Shown here piece after piece: positions 7,974-17,382 of a stretch of 64,000 nucleotides of DNA. Position 1 is the first letter of the stretch; the number at the start of each line of letters is the position of its first letter. The translations under genes were made by a program, and so were the position numbers. Location of the stretch: positions 2,256,001 to 2,320,000 of the forward strand of contig NZ_CP147404.1 of assembly GCF_037201805.1 (NCBI RefSeq). Reading direction: 5' to 3'. A model generated the notes under the pieces. The model saw only the letters and a list, made by a program, of their open reading frames with translations. It was not told where the DNA came from and did not search any database. This DNA comes from Bacillus sp. FJAT-52991. GTDB lineage: Bacteria > Bacillota > Bacilli > Bacillales > Domibacillaceae.

Positions 7974-9167
7974 TTATGGCGTTGCGTACGAGTGAAGACC
8001 CGCTATCACTAAGTTCACCGCTACTAAGTTGAACATAATAATGACAAAACCGATTACCGCAAGCCAAGCTGACTTTTCTCCATGCCAGCCTTTCGATAAA
8101 CGAAGATGTAAAAAGGCTGCATAAAATAACCAGGTAATAAGTGCCCATACCTCTTTCGGGTCCCATCCCCAAAATCTAGACCAAGCAATTTGCGCCCAGA
8201 TCATGGCAAAAATCAATCCCCCAAGAGTAAAGACTGGAAAACCAATCAAGACTGCACGATAACTTACTTCGTCCATTAAATCTGAATTTACATTCTTTAC
8301 GAAAGGCTGTACGAGGGCAGCGATTCGTTTGCGAGTAATCAGACGGATGACAATGTAAATAAGAAGTCCACCTACAAGTGACCAAACAAGAGTGTTTAAC
8401 TTTTTCGCATTAATAAAACCAGGAACCTCTATTATTGGTTCAAACTTGCCATCTGTTACTAATTGACCTTCGTTTGGACCGATGATCGCCGGCATATAAA
8501 ATGTTTCCTCCGCCGGATTCCCATCTTTATTAATATAGTCAAATTTCGCTTCATATCCCGCAAGATTAAATGATGTTGTGACAATAACAAAGCCAATCGT
8601 TGCGACAAGGCTGTACATCACTACTTCTAGCCAAATCGTTTGCTTACTTCTTTTCGATTGATCAATATTTTTAACTAAATAAATTAATCCTGCAACAAAG
8701 CTAATCGCCAAAATCCCTTCCGCTGCGGCAACCGTTGTTACGTGAATATGTAACCAGTCACTTTGAAGCGCTGGAATAAGAGGGCTAATTTCTTTTGGAA
8801 ACATGCTCGCATACGCAATGACAATCGTCGCAATCGGCAAGGCAAACAACCCTAGCACCGGTAAACGATAGATTAAATAAATGATAATAAATGCTCCAAC
8901 TAACATCATCGCAAAGAATGTAACAAATTCAAACAAGTTGCTGACAGGTGCATGACCTGAAGCAATCCAACGCGTGATAAAGTAGCCTAGCTGAGCAATA
9001 AATCCGATCACTGTCACCGCAAACCCTAACTTGCCCCAGCGATTTTCTTCTTGTTTTTGACCATCTTTCTTTTGACGAACAGCTCCTCCGAATAGAAATG
9101 TCGCCACTAAGTATAATATAAATGAAGCATAAAGTAGATTCCCGCTCCATTGAACTAAGTCAGACAT
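7974..9167 (-). CDS. resC: Cytochrome c biogenesis protein ResC (CcsA type)
   Basis: A 397-aa integral membrane protein with about eight to ten helices. The WWD-like haem-handling segment is visible as [18 protein letters not shown] (about 327-344), with conserved His residues nearby ([22 protein letters not shown]). ResB and ResC together form the system II machinery that moves haem across the membrane and attaches it to apocytochromes c. It is the third gene of resABC, 18 bases after resB. The ATG at 9167 is preceded by a GGAGGGA site. Confidence 0.95.
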   Translation of the reverse strand: MSDLVQWSGNLLYASFILYLVATFLFGGAVRQKKDGQKQEENRWGKLGFAVTVIGFIAQLGYFITRWIASGHAPVSNLFEFVTFFAMMLVGAFIIIYLIYRLPVLGLFALPIATIVIAYASMFPKEISPLIPALQSDWLHIHVTTVAAAEGILAISFVAGLIYLVKNIDQSKRSKQTIWLEVVMYSLVATIGFVIVTTSFNLAGYEAKFDYINKDGNPAEETFYMPAIIGPNEGQLVTDGKFEPIIEVPGFINAKKLNTLVWSLVGGLLIYIVIRLITRKRIAALVQPFVKNVNSDLMDEVSYRAVLIGFPVFTLGGLIFAMIWAQIAWSRFWGWDPKEVWALITWLFYAAFLHLRLSKGWHGEKSAWLAVIGFVIIMFNLVAVNLVIAGLHSYATP

Positions 9168-9185
9168 CTTCGTTTTCCCTCCCTA

Positions 9186-10802
9186 TTATGACTGTTGTTG
9201 ATCCTCTAGCATCGGTATTTGGGTTGATCCGATCGCCGCGTCAATTTCTCGTTTGAGCCCATGCCAGTTTTTATTTGTGTGAGCTGCAACGTATACTTCG
9301 TTATCTATTTGGCGAATCCATAAACGACGATGATTCCAATAAGCTCCTTGGACTACTCCAATCATAAAGATCGCTCCACCAACAGCTAAGATCCATAAAG
9401 TTAAATCTTTACGTACAGTCAACACAGAAATATTACGAGTCTCAATTCCTTTGAATTCCATTTTATACTCAGTTTCCCCAACGGGCTCGAGCGTTTGACG
9501 AATGGCAACGAAGCTAATTTCCCCTTCTGGATTCTCTGGAGAGATCATTTTAAAGAAAAAGGCAGGGTTGTTTGGATTAGGAGATTTTGTAATTGGTTCT
9601 CCTGATTCAGAAAATCCATCATAATCCGGGAAGTATCCAATCACTTCTACTTTATATCCATTTCCGAGATCATACACATCTTTAGGGTCTAACAGATCGA
9701 TTTTGACCTTTCCGACTTCCTCTTGTGTCGCTTTATTCGTTAAGCCAAACTCCATCGATTTCAATTCATCTTTACTGAAACTATCTTGATAAAGAGCATA
9801 ATGATCAAATTTAAACGGTTCATTTACACGGATTTCTTCTGATTCCACCTTCGTTAACTTTGGTTCTGCACCAGGTAGCCCTTGATTTTCATCTCGATAA
9901 AGAACCGCATTTGTTTGATACGTCTTAACTACACCATCTGTTTGATCGAGCGCGTCATCAAACACTTCAGGGTCTTTTTCTTTATCATAGTTTTCGATGA
10001 TAAATTTTTCGTTTTTTAAGTAATATTCCCCATTCGTTCCTGGGATTTCCATAGTGTCCCCTTCACGAATAAACAAAGTTTCATCTACATACATGCCTTC
10101 CATCGAACGAAGCAGTGCACCGAATAGAAAAATAATAAGACCGACGTGATTGACGTAAGGACCCCAACGAGAAAATCGATTTTTTTCAGCTAATAAGCTG
10201 CCATCTTCTTCTCGAATTTTATAGCGCTTACTTGATAAGTTCGTTTTAACCTCATTCCACTCTTCTTCAGTCAGCTTCACTTCTTGCTTCGCGAACAAGC
10301 GTTGTTTATTCATAAATGAGACATGGCGAGCTACTCGTTGATTCTTCAACGCGCGATAAAGCGGGATCACACGGTCAAGACTACAAATCACGAGAGACAC
10401 ACCAATAGCTGCAATTAAAGTGTTAAACCAAGCGGAATTATATAAATCATAAAAGCCAAACATATAATATAATTTTCCCGCAAAGCCATAAACCTCTTCA
10501 TAATATTGTTCTGGCGGTATGTTTTGAGGAATAAATAATTTTTGCGGAAAAATAGTTCCAATGGATGATGCAACAAGCGTTAAAACGATTAGCCAAACCC
10601 CTACTTTTACTGAAGAAAAGAAATTCCACACTTTGTCAACGATTGTTTTTTTATACGTTTGTGACCGACGGGCGCTACCTTCATAGCGCATATCGTGTAG
10701 CTTCTCTTGTTTCGCCTCTTCCGTTAGCGCCCTGCCACATGATTCACAAAGAATCGTTCCGTGAGGATTGACATGGCCACATTCACATTTAACCTTCTCC
10801 AT
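9186..10802 (-). CDS. resB: Cytochrome c biogenesis protein ResB
   Basis: A 538-aa System II cytochrome c synthesis protein. The N-terminus has a small zinc ribbon (CECGHVNPHG...CESCG), followed by three transmembrane segments near residues 65-85, 130-150 and 215-235, a large extracytoplasmic domain and a fourth helix near 480-500. This is the ResB/Ccs1 layout, and the length is close to B. subtilis ResB (542). It works with ResC in haem delivery. It lies 17 bases downstream of resA and 18 upstream of resC. Confidence 0.95.
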   Translation of the reverse strand: MEKVKCECGHVNPHGTILCESCGRALTEEAKQEKLHDMRYEGSARRSQTYKKTIVDKVWNFFSSVKVGVWLIVLTLVASSIGTIFPQKLFIPQNIPPEQYYEEVYGFAGKLYYMFGFYDLYNSAWFNTLIAAIGVSLVICSLDRVIPLYRALKNQRVARHVSFMNKQRLFAKQEVKLTEEEWNEVKTNLSSKRYKIREEDGSLLAEKNRFSRWGPYVNHVGLIIFLFGALLRSMEGMYVDETLFIREGDTMEIPGTNGEYYLKNEKFIIENYDKEKDPEVFDDALDQTDGVVKTYQTNAVLYRDENQGLPGAEPKLTKVESEEIRVNEPFKFDHYALYQDSFSKDELKSMEFGLTNKATQEEVGKVKIDLLDPKDVYDLGNGYKVEVIGYFPDYDGFSESGEPITKSPNPNNPAFFFKMISPENPEGEISFVAIRQTLEPVGETEYKMEFKGIETRNISVLTVRKDLTLWILAVGGAIFMIGVVQGAYWNHRRLWIRQIDNEVYVAAHTNKNWHGLKREIDAAIGSTQIPMLEDQQQS

Positions 10803-10819
10803 TTCAAAACTCCTTAAAA

Positions 10820-11353
10820 TTATGGTTTCACTTTTTCAAACAAAGCTCTCACCTGTTCTTCTTCTACGAGTCCACCAACAACGATTTCTTCGATTTCCCC
10901 TTCTGCATTAATCAAATAAGTAGCTGGAAGTCTACTCACCCCATACGCCTTTTCTACTTCTTTCGTTGTGTCGATCGCAATGGGAAAAGTTAAGCCATAC
11001 TGCTTAGCAAAATTCTTCGTTTGTAATTCGGAGTCACCGACATTTACAGCCAGAACTTCTACCCCTTGATCCTTAAATTCTTTTGATACCGTTTCCATAT
11101 GGGGCATTTCTTCTTTACATGGGGCACACCATGATCCCCAAAAATTAAGAAAAACGCCTTTTCCTTTATAATCAGACAGCTGGTGCTTCTCTCCTGAAAT
11201 ATCTGTTAACACAAAATCAGGTGCCTGATCCCCTACTTGCAAAGTGCCACGAGTCTCTTCCGTCAAACTCGTATAGATCGTGTAACCGACTGCAACGGCT
11301 AAAATGGCTAAAATGACGGAACGCATAATAAGCCTTTGTTTTCTTTTGTCCAA
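10820..11353 (-). CDS. resA: Thiol-disulfide oxidoreductase ResA
   Basis: A 177-aa membrane-anchored thioredoxin-fold protein. An N-terminal helix (about 8-27) is followed by the redox motif WCAPC in NFWGSWCAPCKEEMP and the cis-Pro block VSRLPATYLI. It reduces the haem-binding Cys pair of apocytochrome c before haem attachment. The frame is open to 11407, but GGGAGGGA precedes TTG 11353 by 9 bases, giving the length of B. subtilis ResA (about 179). First gene of resABC. Confidence 0.93.
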   Translation of the reverse strand: MDKRKQRLIMRSVILAILAVAVGYTIYTSLTEETRGTLQVGDQAPDFVLTDISGEKHQLSDYKGKGVFLNFWGSWCAPCKEEMPHMETVSKEFKDQGVEVLAVNVGDSELQTKNFAKQYGLTFPIAIDTTKEVEKAYGVSRLPATYLINAEGEIEEIVVGGLVEEEQVRALFEKVKP

Positions 11354-11489
11354 GAAGTTGTCCCTCCCGATGTAACATACAATTATTATCTGTTTAATAT
11401 CTAACACTTAAAGATCGCACTTATCTCATTATACCATTTCCGTGTTTTTCCTAAAAAAATGGTTTTGAAGGATATGTGACAATTTCTTG

Positions 11490-12221
11490 TCAGCGTAACA
11501 TCCCTGTTTCTGCTAAGGTACGCAGCTGCTTCACTTCATGAGCCGTTAACTCGCGAAGCTCCCCTGCATTCAACCCTTTTAATGTTAAAAATGCATATCT
11601 TTCGCGCTTTAGCTTTTGAACTTCAAAGCCGATCGCTTCAAACATGCGACGCACTTGACGATTTCGTCCTTCATGAATCGTAATTTCAATCGTTGCCCTT
11701 TGTTTCTTTTTATCGACAGAAATCTCCTTTACCTTCGCTGGAGCCGTTTTCCCATCCTCTAGCTTAATGCCAGAAGCTAATTGTTTTAACATATAGCGCT
11801 GCGGAATACCGTTAAGTCGAGCCACATATGTTTTATCAATTTCATAACGCGGATGCGTTAACAGGTTCGCAAACTCGCCATCATTCGTTAAAAGCAACAA
11901 TCCTGATGTGTCATAGTCTAACCGTCCAACCGGAAAAATTCTTTGTTCTACAAACGGAAAATAATCCGTTACCACTTTGCGATTTTTATCATCAGAAACC
12001 GCTGAAATGACTCCACGTGGTTTATAAAATAAGAAATACACCTTCTCTTGTCCTTCAACTGGAACACCGCTTACTTCTACTTTGTCAGAAGCTGATACTT
12101 TCGTTCCTAGCTCTTTTACCACTTTCCCATTAACTGTTACTTTTCCTTCTATTATTAGTTGCTCTGCTTTACGCCTTGACGCAAATCCAGCCTGTGCGAT
12201 CACTTTTTGTAGCCGCTCCAT
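11490..12221 (-). CDS. rluB: 23S rRNA pseudouridine synthase RluB
   Basis: A 243-aa pseudouridine synthase of the RsuA/RluB group. It has an N-terminal S4 RNA-binding domain (MERLQKVIAQAGFASRRKAE) and the catalytic motif PVGRLDYDTSGLLLLTNDG containing the active Asp, with the C-terminal block EGRNRQVRRMFEA. RluB modifies U2605 of 23S rRNA in E. coli. The position between spmB and resA is the conserved Bacillus order. Confidence 0.92.
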   Translation of the reverse strand: MERLQKVIAQAGFASRRKAEQLIIEGKVTVNGKVVKELGTKVSASDKVEVSGVPVEGQEKVYFLFYKPRGVISAVSDDKNRKVVTDYFPFVEQRIFPVGRLDYDTSGLLLLTNDGEFANLLTHPRYEIDKTYVARLNGIPQRYMLKQLASGIKLEDGKTAPAKVKEISVDKKKQRATIEITIHEGRNRQVRRMFEAIGFEVQKLKRERYAFLTLKGLNAGELRELTAHEVKQLRTLAETGMLR

Positions 12222-12411
12222 TACATCACCTCTAAATTATTCAATATGTGTCATTATGCATTATTACACATCGCTTGAAATAAGAAAAGTCACAGACGTT
12301 ATTCATAAGCTGATCATCCATTGTTTACTCATTGGCTATGTTCAAGTGTAGCGTTGATTTTTGACTCATTCGTGCAAAAATAATCAAGGTCAACATCATG
12401 ATTTAACAAAT

Positions 12412-12440
12412 AAAAAAACTGCTCCGCAACGGAACAGTTG
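12412..12440 (-). terminator. Terminator of dacB-spmA-spmB
   Basis: On the minus strand CAACTGTTCCG pairs with CGGAGCAGTT, followed by seven T. It begins at the base after the spmB stop. Confidence 0.85.
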
Positions 12441-12971
12441 TTAAGAAAATATCCATGAAACGACAAAAACCGCTGCCGCAAACCCTGCCAAGTCAGCAAG
12501 TAAGCCGACTTTTAACGCATCCCCCATTTGCTTTATGCCGACCGCCCCAAAATAAATTGTTAATACATAAAAAGTCGTATCCGTACTTCCTTGCATCACC
12601 GAAGCTAAGCGACCAATATACGAATCCGGACCATGGGTAGCAATTAAATCACTGACCATTCCTAAAGCGGCCGTTCCTGAAATCGGACGAATTAACGCGA
12701 GCGGAAAGACTTCTGGTGCAAGACCGATCCATACCAAGACCGGCCGCATCCATTCTACTACACTTTCAAGAGCACCTGAGGCTCGGAAAATAGCAATTGA
12801 CACCATCATGCCTACTAAATAAGGGATAATCGAAACCGCAATTTGGATACCTTCTTTTCCACCTTCTACAAAGGTTTCGTATGTGGGAACTTTTTTCAGT
12901 GTACCGTAAAATAAAATCAAGCCAATCATAACAGGAATAATCCACATGGAAATGGCAGAGAGCCCGGCCAT
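12441..12971 (-). CDS. spmB: Spore maturation protein SpmB
   Basis: A 176-aa membrane protein with a nucleoside-recognition (Gate) domain: hydrophobic helices at about 7-22, 45-65, 95-120 and 150-175, with the conserved segment LIRPISGTAALGMVSDLI and GSTDTTFYVL. SpmA and SpmB are needed for normal spore core dehydration in B. subtilis. It starts at the base adjacent to the spmA stop, so the pair is translationally coupled and probably forms one complex. Confidence 0.93.
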   Translation of the reverse strand: MAGLSAISMWIIPVMIGLILFYGTLKKVPTYETFVEGGKEGIQIAVSIIPYLVGMMVSIAIFRASGALESVVEWMRPVLVWIGLAPEVFPLALIRPISGTAALGMVSDLIATHGPDSYIGRLASVMQGSTDTTFYVLTIYFGAVGIKQMGDALKVGLLADLAGFAAAVFVVSWIFS

Positions 12972-13565
12972 TTATCCCCCTCCCTTTCGTTTGCGACGTG
13001 AGTGAAAATATCGGTCGATCACAATAGCAAAGACCGCCGAACAGGCCGTTGCGAACAGGGTAGGTGCCACAATTTCTGCTGGTGAAGCCGAGTGATAGGA
13101 AAAGCGAATGGCCAAAACAGTTGTTGGAATAAGTGTGATGCTTGATGTATTAATAGCTAGAAAGGTAATCATGGAGCGACTGGCTTCGCTTTTCCCTCCA
13201 TTTAATCGCTTTAACTCCTCCATCGCTTTAATGCCAAAAGGAGTGGCCGCATTTCCAAGGCCAAACATATTAGCGGTCATATTCGACAAGATGTATCCCA
13301 TGGCGGGATGATCGGTCGGGATATCTGGGAATAATCGTTTCGCAATCGGCTGAAACAAACGAGCAAATTGTTGCAGCATACCGGCTTTCTCGGCTATTTT
13401 CATTAAGCCCAGCCAAAAAACAAGAACACTAATTAAACCGATACAAATCGTCACAGCTTCTCCTGAGGCTTCAAATACAGCTTTATTCACCTCATGCATT
13501 TTGCCGTTGACCGCTGCAAAGATCAGTCCAATAAGAGTCATCCCTACCCAAATATAATTAACCAT
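12972..13565 (-). CDS. spmA: Spore maturation protein SpmA
   Basis: A 197-aa membrane protein paired with SpmB. It shows the helix-rich Gate-domain pattern with LSNMTANMFGLGNAATPFGIKAMEEL and NTSSITLIPTT motifs. It ends in a basic tail (RRKRKGGG) whose codons carry the GGAGGG ribosome site for spmB. It lies 30 bases after dacB in the operon dacB-spmA-spmB, expressed under SigE in B. subtilis. Confidence 0.93.
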   Translation of the reverse strand: MVNYIWVGMTLIGLIFAAVNGKMHEVNKAVFEASGEAVTICIGLISVLVFWLGLMKIAEKAGMLQQFARLFQPIAKRLFPDIPTDHPAMGYILSNMTANMFGLGNAATPFGIKAMEELKRLNGGKSEASRSMITFLAINTSSITLIPTTVLAIRFSYHSASPAEIVAPTLFATACSAVFAIVIDRYFHSRRKRKGGG

Positions 13566-13595
13566 GGCTCATTTCACCATTGTTTATCATGATCA

Positions 13596-14693
13596 TCATT
13601 CCTTCCACTTATCCCATAGAAATTTCTTCTGCTTTTTTTTCTCCTGTTTATAATAAATAGGCAGTGTAAATACTTTCTCTTTGTTAATGTACGCTTCTGC
13701 TTGTCCAACCACTTCAGGTACCTTCCCACGCTTCCAGCTTTTTTTAGGGTTCAGTAGCTTGTAGTGAATGGAGAGTTGTTCTTCCTCTTTTTTTGTAAGA
13801 GGGAATAGCACATCTCTTTTTAAGTAGATATGACCATCATAAAAAGAATTATTGATATTAATTGCTTTTTTATGAAAAATGACCTTAGGATCGTATTTCT
13901 CAAAACTAGATTCATACATATATATGTGATCATTCCAGTCATCCGATGCATCTAATGTAACCGCAATTAAATCCATATCCCCTTTAGCGGCAGTTGTCAC
14001 TAGCGTTCGATGGGCTTTTTTCGTATAACCTGTTTTTCCCCCTGTACAATATTCGTATTTTTCTGTTAATAAACGATTCTTATTATGCCAAATTCGATCC
14101 CACTCGCCACTCGGATCTTCGGAGCGGTATTTTTTCGTTCCAGCTATTTCTCGATACGTGGCGTTTTTCATCGCATATCTTGTCAGCAGTGCCATATCAT
14201 AGGCGGTGGAGCGATGCTTCTCACTATCATCAAGTCCATGCGGATTAGCAAAGTGCGTATTTTTCATACCAATTTCTTTTGCCTTTTCATTCATTAAAAA
14301 TACAAATCCCTCTTTGCTTCCTCCTACATGTTCAGCAATGGCGACAGCCGCATCATTCCCAGAGCGCAGCATTAAGCCGTACACTAAATCTTTTAACAAA
14401 ATCTTTTCGCCCTTTTTTAAATAAAGAGACGATCCTTCTGTTAGCACAGCGTTCTTGCTCACCTTTACTTTTTCCTGTAGCTTGTCTGATTCAATCGCAA
14501 TAATCGCTGTCATAATTTTCGTAATACTAGCAATCCGCATCACCTCATGTGGATCTTTGGCGTATAGTACTCGGCCACTTTGCTGCTCCATTACTATTGC
14601 ACTAACAGCACTCGTGCTTGCTTGTGCTGTTGAGTTCATTGACAGCAAGAACAGTAGGAAAGCCAGGATGACAACTGTCACTTTTTTATTCAT
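13596..14693 (-). CDS. dacB: D-alanyl-D-alanine carboxypeptidase DacB (PBP5*)
   Basis: A 365-aa low-molecular-weight penicillin-binding protein. It has a signal peptide (MNKKVTVVILAFLLFLLSM), the active-site SxxK in IASITKIMTA, SGNDAA as the SxN motif and KTGYTKKAH as the KTG motif. It trims cortex peptidoglycan cross-links during sporulation. The frame is open to 14735; GAGGGAGA supports ATG 14693, which also begins the signal peptide. The protein is a little shorter than B. subtilis DacB. A SigE-like promoter precedes it. Confidence 0.92.
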   Translation of the reverse strand: MNKKVTVVILAFLLFLLSMNSTAQASTSAVSAIVMEQQSGRVLYAKDPHEVMRIASITKIMTAIIAIESDKLQEKVKVSKNAVLTEGSSLYLKKGEKILLKDLVYGLMLRSGNDAAVAIAEHVGGSKEGFVFLMNEKAKEIGMKNTHFANPHGLDDSEKHRSTAYDMALLTRYAMKNATYREIAGTKKYRSEDPSGEWDRIWHNKNRLLTEKYEYCTGGKTGYTKKAHRTLVTTAAKGDMDLIAVTLDASDDWNDHIYMYESSFEKYDPKVIFHKKAININNSFYDGHIYLKRDVLFPLTKKEEEQLSIHYKLLNPKKSWKRGKVPEVVGQAEAYINKEKVFTLPIYYKQEKKKQKKFLWDKWKE

Positions 14694-14724
14694 CCGCTGA
14701 TCTTCTCCCTCGCTTATTTGTACA

Positions 14725-14753
14725 ACTATATGCAAAATAAGCGCCTAACATGA
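14725..14753 (-). promoter_or_regulatory. Candidate SigE promoter for dacB-spmA-spmB
   Basis: On the minus strand a -35 TCATGTT (6 of 7 to KMATATT) and a -10 CATATAGT (6 of 8 to CATACAHT) are 14 bases apart, 31 bases upstream of the chosen dacB start. SigE control of dacB is established in B. subtilis. Confidence 0.5.
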
Positions 14754-14758
14754 CCGAT

Positions 14759-14784
14759 AAAAAAAAGCGGCCGCGGCCGCTTTT
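14759..14784 (-). terminator. Terminator of scpA-scpB
   Basis: The GC-rich palindrome AAAGCGGCCGCGGCCGCTTT is followed on the minus strand by a run of T. It starts next to the scpB stop and overlaps the dacB promoter region. Confidence 0.85.
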
Positions 14785-14786
14785 CT

Positions 14787-15374
14787 TTACTCCTCATGAT
14801 GTAACACTTGTTCAAATCGCTCAAAAAATAAATCCGCTTCTGCTTGTTCATTTTCTTCGATTTCTGACAATGGCGGAAGCTCCGAAATATCCTTTAATCC
14901 GAAGCAATCCAAAAATTCTTTTGTTGTGCCATATAAAATCGGTCTTCCTGGTCCTTCTGCTCGTCCATACTCTTTAATTAACCCTTTAGCTGTTAAACTT
15001 TGAATCGCTCGATCCGTCTTCACTCCACGAATTTCCTCAATCTCCGCTCTTGTAATGGTCTGCTTGTATGCGATAATCGCTAACGTTTCAAGGGCTGCTT
15101 GAGAAAGAGTTTGTGAATGACTGTTCTCCACAAGCTTTTTAATATAGGGAGCGTGTTCTTTTTTAGTCGCTAACTGATAAGTTCCCGCGAGTTCAATTAA
15201 TAGGATACCGCGATCTTGATCCTGTTCGTAGCGCCCCTTTAATTCATTGATAATATCTTTTGCTTCATGTTCTTCCACTTCAAGCACTTGACGAATTTGT
15301 TTTAACGACAAGCCTTCATCACCAGCAGCGAAAAGTAGGCTTTCCGTGATGCTCGCCCAATTAATAATACCCAT
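14787..15374 (-). CDS. scpB: Segregation and condensation protein ScpB
   Basis: A 195-aa winged-helix (kite) protein. The conserved segment [28 protein letters not shown] is clear (about 91-118), followed by GRPILYGTT. ScpB binds ScpA and, with Smc, forms the chromosome condensin. It starts on the base where scpA ends, so translation is coupled. The acidic C-terminal tail is normal for the family. Confidence 0.95.
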   Translation of the reverse strand: MGIINWASITESLLFAAGDEGLSLKQIRQVLEVEEHEAKDIINELKGRYEQDQDRGILLIELAGTYQLATKKEHAPYIKKLVENSHSQTLSQAALETLAIIAYKQTITRAEIEEIRGVKTDRAIQSLTAKGLIKEYGRAEGPGRPILYGTTKEFLDCFGLKDISELPPLSEIEENEQAEADLFFERFEQVLHHEE

Positions 15375-16111
15375 TAACTGATTCCTCCTTTTGCCATAAC
15401 AAATAGGTCAGAAAAATTGTCCTGCTGCTCAACCACAATCTCATTTCGTTTCATTAATTCTAGTACAGCTAGAAAGCTAACAACCATATTTCCCTTATCG
15501 TCATATGGAAAAAGATCAACAAAACGAGTCGGCTGTTTGCAAGTAACTAATGTGGACAAAATTTGACCCATTCGTTTTTCTAATGATATCTCTTGTCTTT
15601 TTACTTTTTTCGTAATTGGGCGCTGTAATTTCTTGCGACGAAGAAGCTTATGAAAAGCACCCAGCATATCATATACAGTAACATGTAAATTCTCTGATGA
15701 TGGATGATCACCTTCAAGAGCTGTTAAATCACTCGGTGCTTTTGTAAAAAACTGCCCTCGCTCTTCTTCTTTCTCTTTCAAACGCTCGGCTGCTTCTTTA
15801 TACTTTTTATACTCAACCAGTCGTTCCACTAACTCTTCTCGCGGATCTTCTTCTGACCAATCTACTTCTTCCTCTTCTTCATGCGAAGGAAGCAAGGTTT
15901 TGCTTTTAATAGCTAATAACGTAGCAGCCATCACTAAATATTCACTGGCGACATCAAGTTCTAATTCCTTCATCGCATGAATGAATAATAAATACTGCTC
16001 AGTGATCTCAGCCATCGGAATATCATATATGTCGATCTCTAACCGCTGAATTAAATGTAGTAACAAATCCAATGGTCCTTCAAAAGCATCAACTTTTACT
16101 TTATATTGCAT
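15374..16111 (-). CDS. scpA: Segregation and condensation protein ScpA
   Basis: A 245-aa kleisin. The N-terminal motif [22 protein letters not shown] (written here in part: [12 protein letters not shown]) binds the Smc neck; a charged linker ([21 protein letters not shown]) and a C-terminal winged helix follow. It bridges Smc heads and recruits ScpB. It is divergent from ypuF, with a 150-bp intergenic region. Confidence 0.95.
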   Translation of the reverse strand: MQYKVKVDAFEGPLDLLLHLIQRLEIDIYDIPMAEITEQYLLFIHAMKELELDVASEYLVMAATLLAIKSKTLLPSHEEEEEVDWSEEDPREELVERLVEYKKYKEAAERLKEKEEERGQFFTKAPSDLTALEGDHPSSENLHVTVYDMLGAFHKLLRRKKLQRPITKKVKRQEISLEKRMGQILSTLVTCKQPTRFVDLFPYDDKGNMVVSFLAVLELMKRNEIVVEQQDNFSDLFVMAKGGIS

Positions 16112-16263
16112 ATTTTATCACCAATTCTTTTCAGTTCACTCAAAAAAGCTCAACCTTTAGTATAGAGGATTCAACGATACTGTCCACTACTATTTTTGGA
16201 ATTTGATCAAGAGTTTTCAACATGTTAAGATGTGTTTAATGTACTTTGTGTAGGAGGCTGTTC

Positions 16264-16806
16264 ATGTATTCATATCCGTTGGCTTATTTAACCTTTCTCG
16301 TTCATTTTCATGACCATCAAGATTACTTTGAATGCCACGAAGTGTTAGAGGAATATTGGAAAGAAAAAACGGATCAGGCGCGCGATTCCGTTTGGGTTGG
16401 ACTCATTCAAACAGCCGTTGTGCTTTATCATCATCGCCGCGGCAACATTAGGGGAGCTCTCAAATTAGCAATAAAAGCTCTTAACACGTTAACAAAACGA
16501 CAAAACGAGCTCAACGAACTAGGTATTGACAGCGACGCTTTTTTAGAGACTTTCTCTCTTCGTCTTCAAGAGTTAAAACAAGAGCAGCCGTTTACTCCTT
16601 TCTCTATTCCTTTAAATCATCCAGAACTTAAGAAGCAATACCAACTTGTAAAGCAATCATGCTTTTCTCCGCTTTTAAAGGAGTCAGCTGATTATTTATA
16701 TAATAAACATTCTTTAAGAGATCGTTCAGATGTGATTGCTGCTCGCGAACGATCGTTGCAAGAAAGACAGCGAGCTAGAAAAATCGCCCAAAACACCATT
16801 CATTGA
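16264..16806 (+). CDS. ypuF: DUF309 protein YpuF
   Basis: A 180-aa soluble protein of the DUF309 family, recognised by the N-terminal helix block FHDHQDYFECHEVLEEYWKE and the GLIQTAVVLYHHRRGN segment. The biochemical role is unknown. TAGGAGG at 16252-16258 fits ATG 16264; the longer frame to 16246 lacks a site. Its position next to scpA and ribT matches B. subtilis. Confidence 0.85.
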   Translation: MYSYPLAYLTFLVHFHDHQDYFECHEVLEEYWKEKTDQARDSVWVGLIQTAVVLYHHRRGNIRGALKLAIKALNTLTKRQNELNELGIDSDAFLETFSLRLQELKQEQPFTPFSIPLNHPELKKQYQLVKQSCFSPLLKESADYLYNKHSLRDRSDVIAARERSLQERQRARKIAQNTIH

Positions 16807-16810
16807 AAAG

Positions 16811-16840
16811 AGACCCGCACTTATTCAGTCGGGTCTTCTT
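16811..16840. terminator. Hairpin shared by convergent ypuF and ribT
   Basis: AGACCCG pairs with CGGGTCT over a 12-base loop, followed on the plus strand by TCTTCTTC. It overlaps the last codons of ribT. Confidence 0.55.
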
Positions 16841-17177
16841 CTTCACACTTATGAAAAAAATTAGAGGTGGATGAGTTAGGAACAATCTTCTTATTCGTAT
16901 GCATTTCTTTTAACTCTTTCACCATTTTTTTGCCGATCCCTTCCATGCGATAAGAAGGATTAACGGAAATATGTTGGACTTTTACTGTATCTTCTTTTTC
17001 CTTTATTCCTATGACCCCAATAATTTCTTCGTCTTTCCATAAATAAAGTTGCCAATGATCCTTTTCTTCATATGACTTCATTGTTTGCTGCAATTTTTTT
17101 ATTTCCTTTTCTTCAGGCATAAACGACAGCAAACCCATAGCAATTTTTTCAAAAGACTTTTTATAACGAATTAACAT
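16821..17177 (-). CDS. ribT: GNAT-family acetyltransferase RibT
   Basis: A 118-aa GNAT-fold protein. The acetyl-CoA loop region is visible as VNPSYRMEGIGKKMVKEL (about 77-94). GAGGGA before ATG 17177 decides the start; the upstream extension to 17231 has no ribosome site. In B. subtilis ribT is the last gene of the riboflavin operon and its substrate is not known. Here ypuF and ribT are retained but no riboflavin synthesis gene is next to it, so it stands as a single gene. Confidence 0.75.
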   Translation of the reverse strand: MLIRYKKSFEKIAMGLLSFMPEEKEIKKLQQTMKSYEEKDHWQLYLWKDEEIIGVIGIKEKEDTVKVQHISVNPSYRMEGIGKKMVKELKEMHTNKKIVPNSSTSNFFHKCEEEDPTE

Positions 17178-17271
17178 GTGGAATCCCTCTTCAATTTTAT
17201 GGTAATCATACAAATAACAGTTATTAAACAATTACCATTTTAACAAAACTTTGGAAGTTGTTCAACTTTTC

Positions 17272-17358
17272 TTAAACAATAAACAACCAGTAATATACAC
17301 CCCAGCCACATGCAATTAACATAAGAATAATAAAAAGTATGGCGTTATTTCTATTCAT
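17272..17358 (-). CDS. 28-aa membrane peptide
   Basis: ATG 17358 follows GAGGTGA with good spacing. The product begins MNRNNAILFIILMLIACGWG and is almost all one transmembrane helix, ending YYWLFIV. It is 24 bases downstream of the lysA stop and just upstream of ribT. The translation signal and clean hydrophobic composition argue it is real; the family is not recognised with certainty. Confidence 0.6.
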   Translation of the reverse strand: MNRNNAILFIILMLIACGWGVYYWLFIV

Positions 17359-17382
17359 ACTTCACCTCAGATTGTTGGTCAT

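Noticed and set aside
14755..15361. tRNA or rRNA genes anywhere in the window
   Set aside because: No cloverleaf or conserved rRNA segment was recognised in any intergenic region, including the integrase junction.
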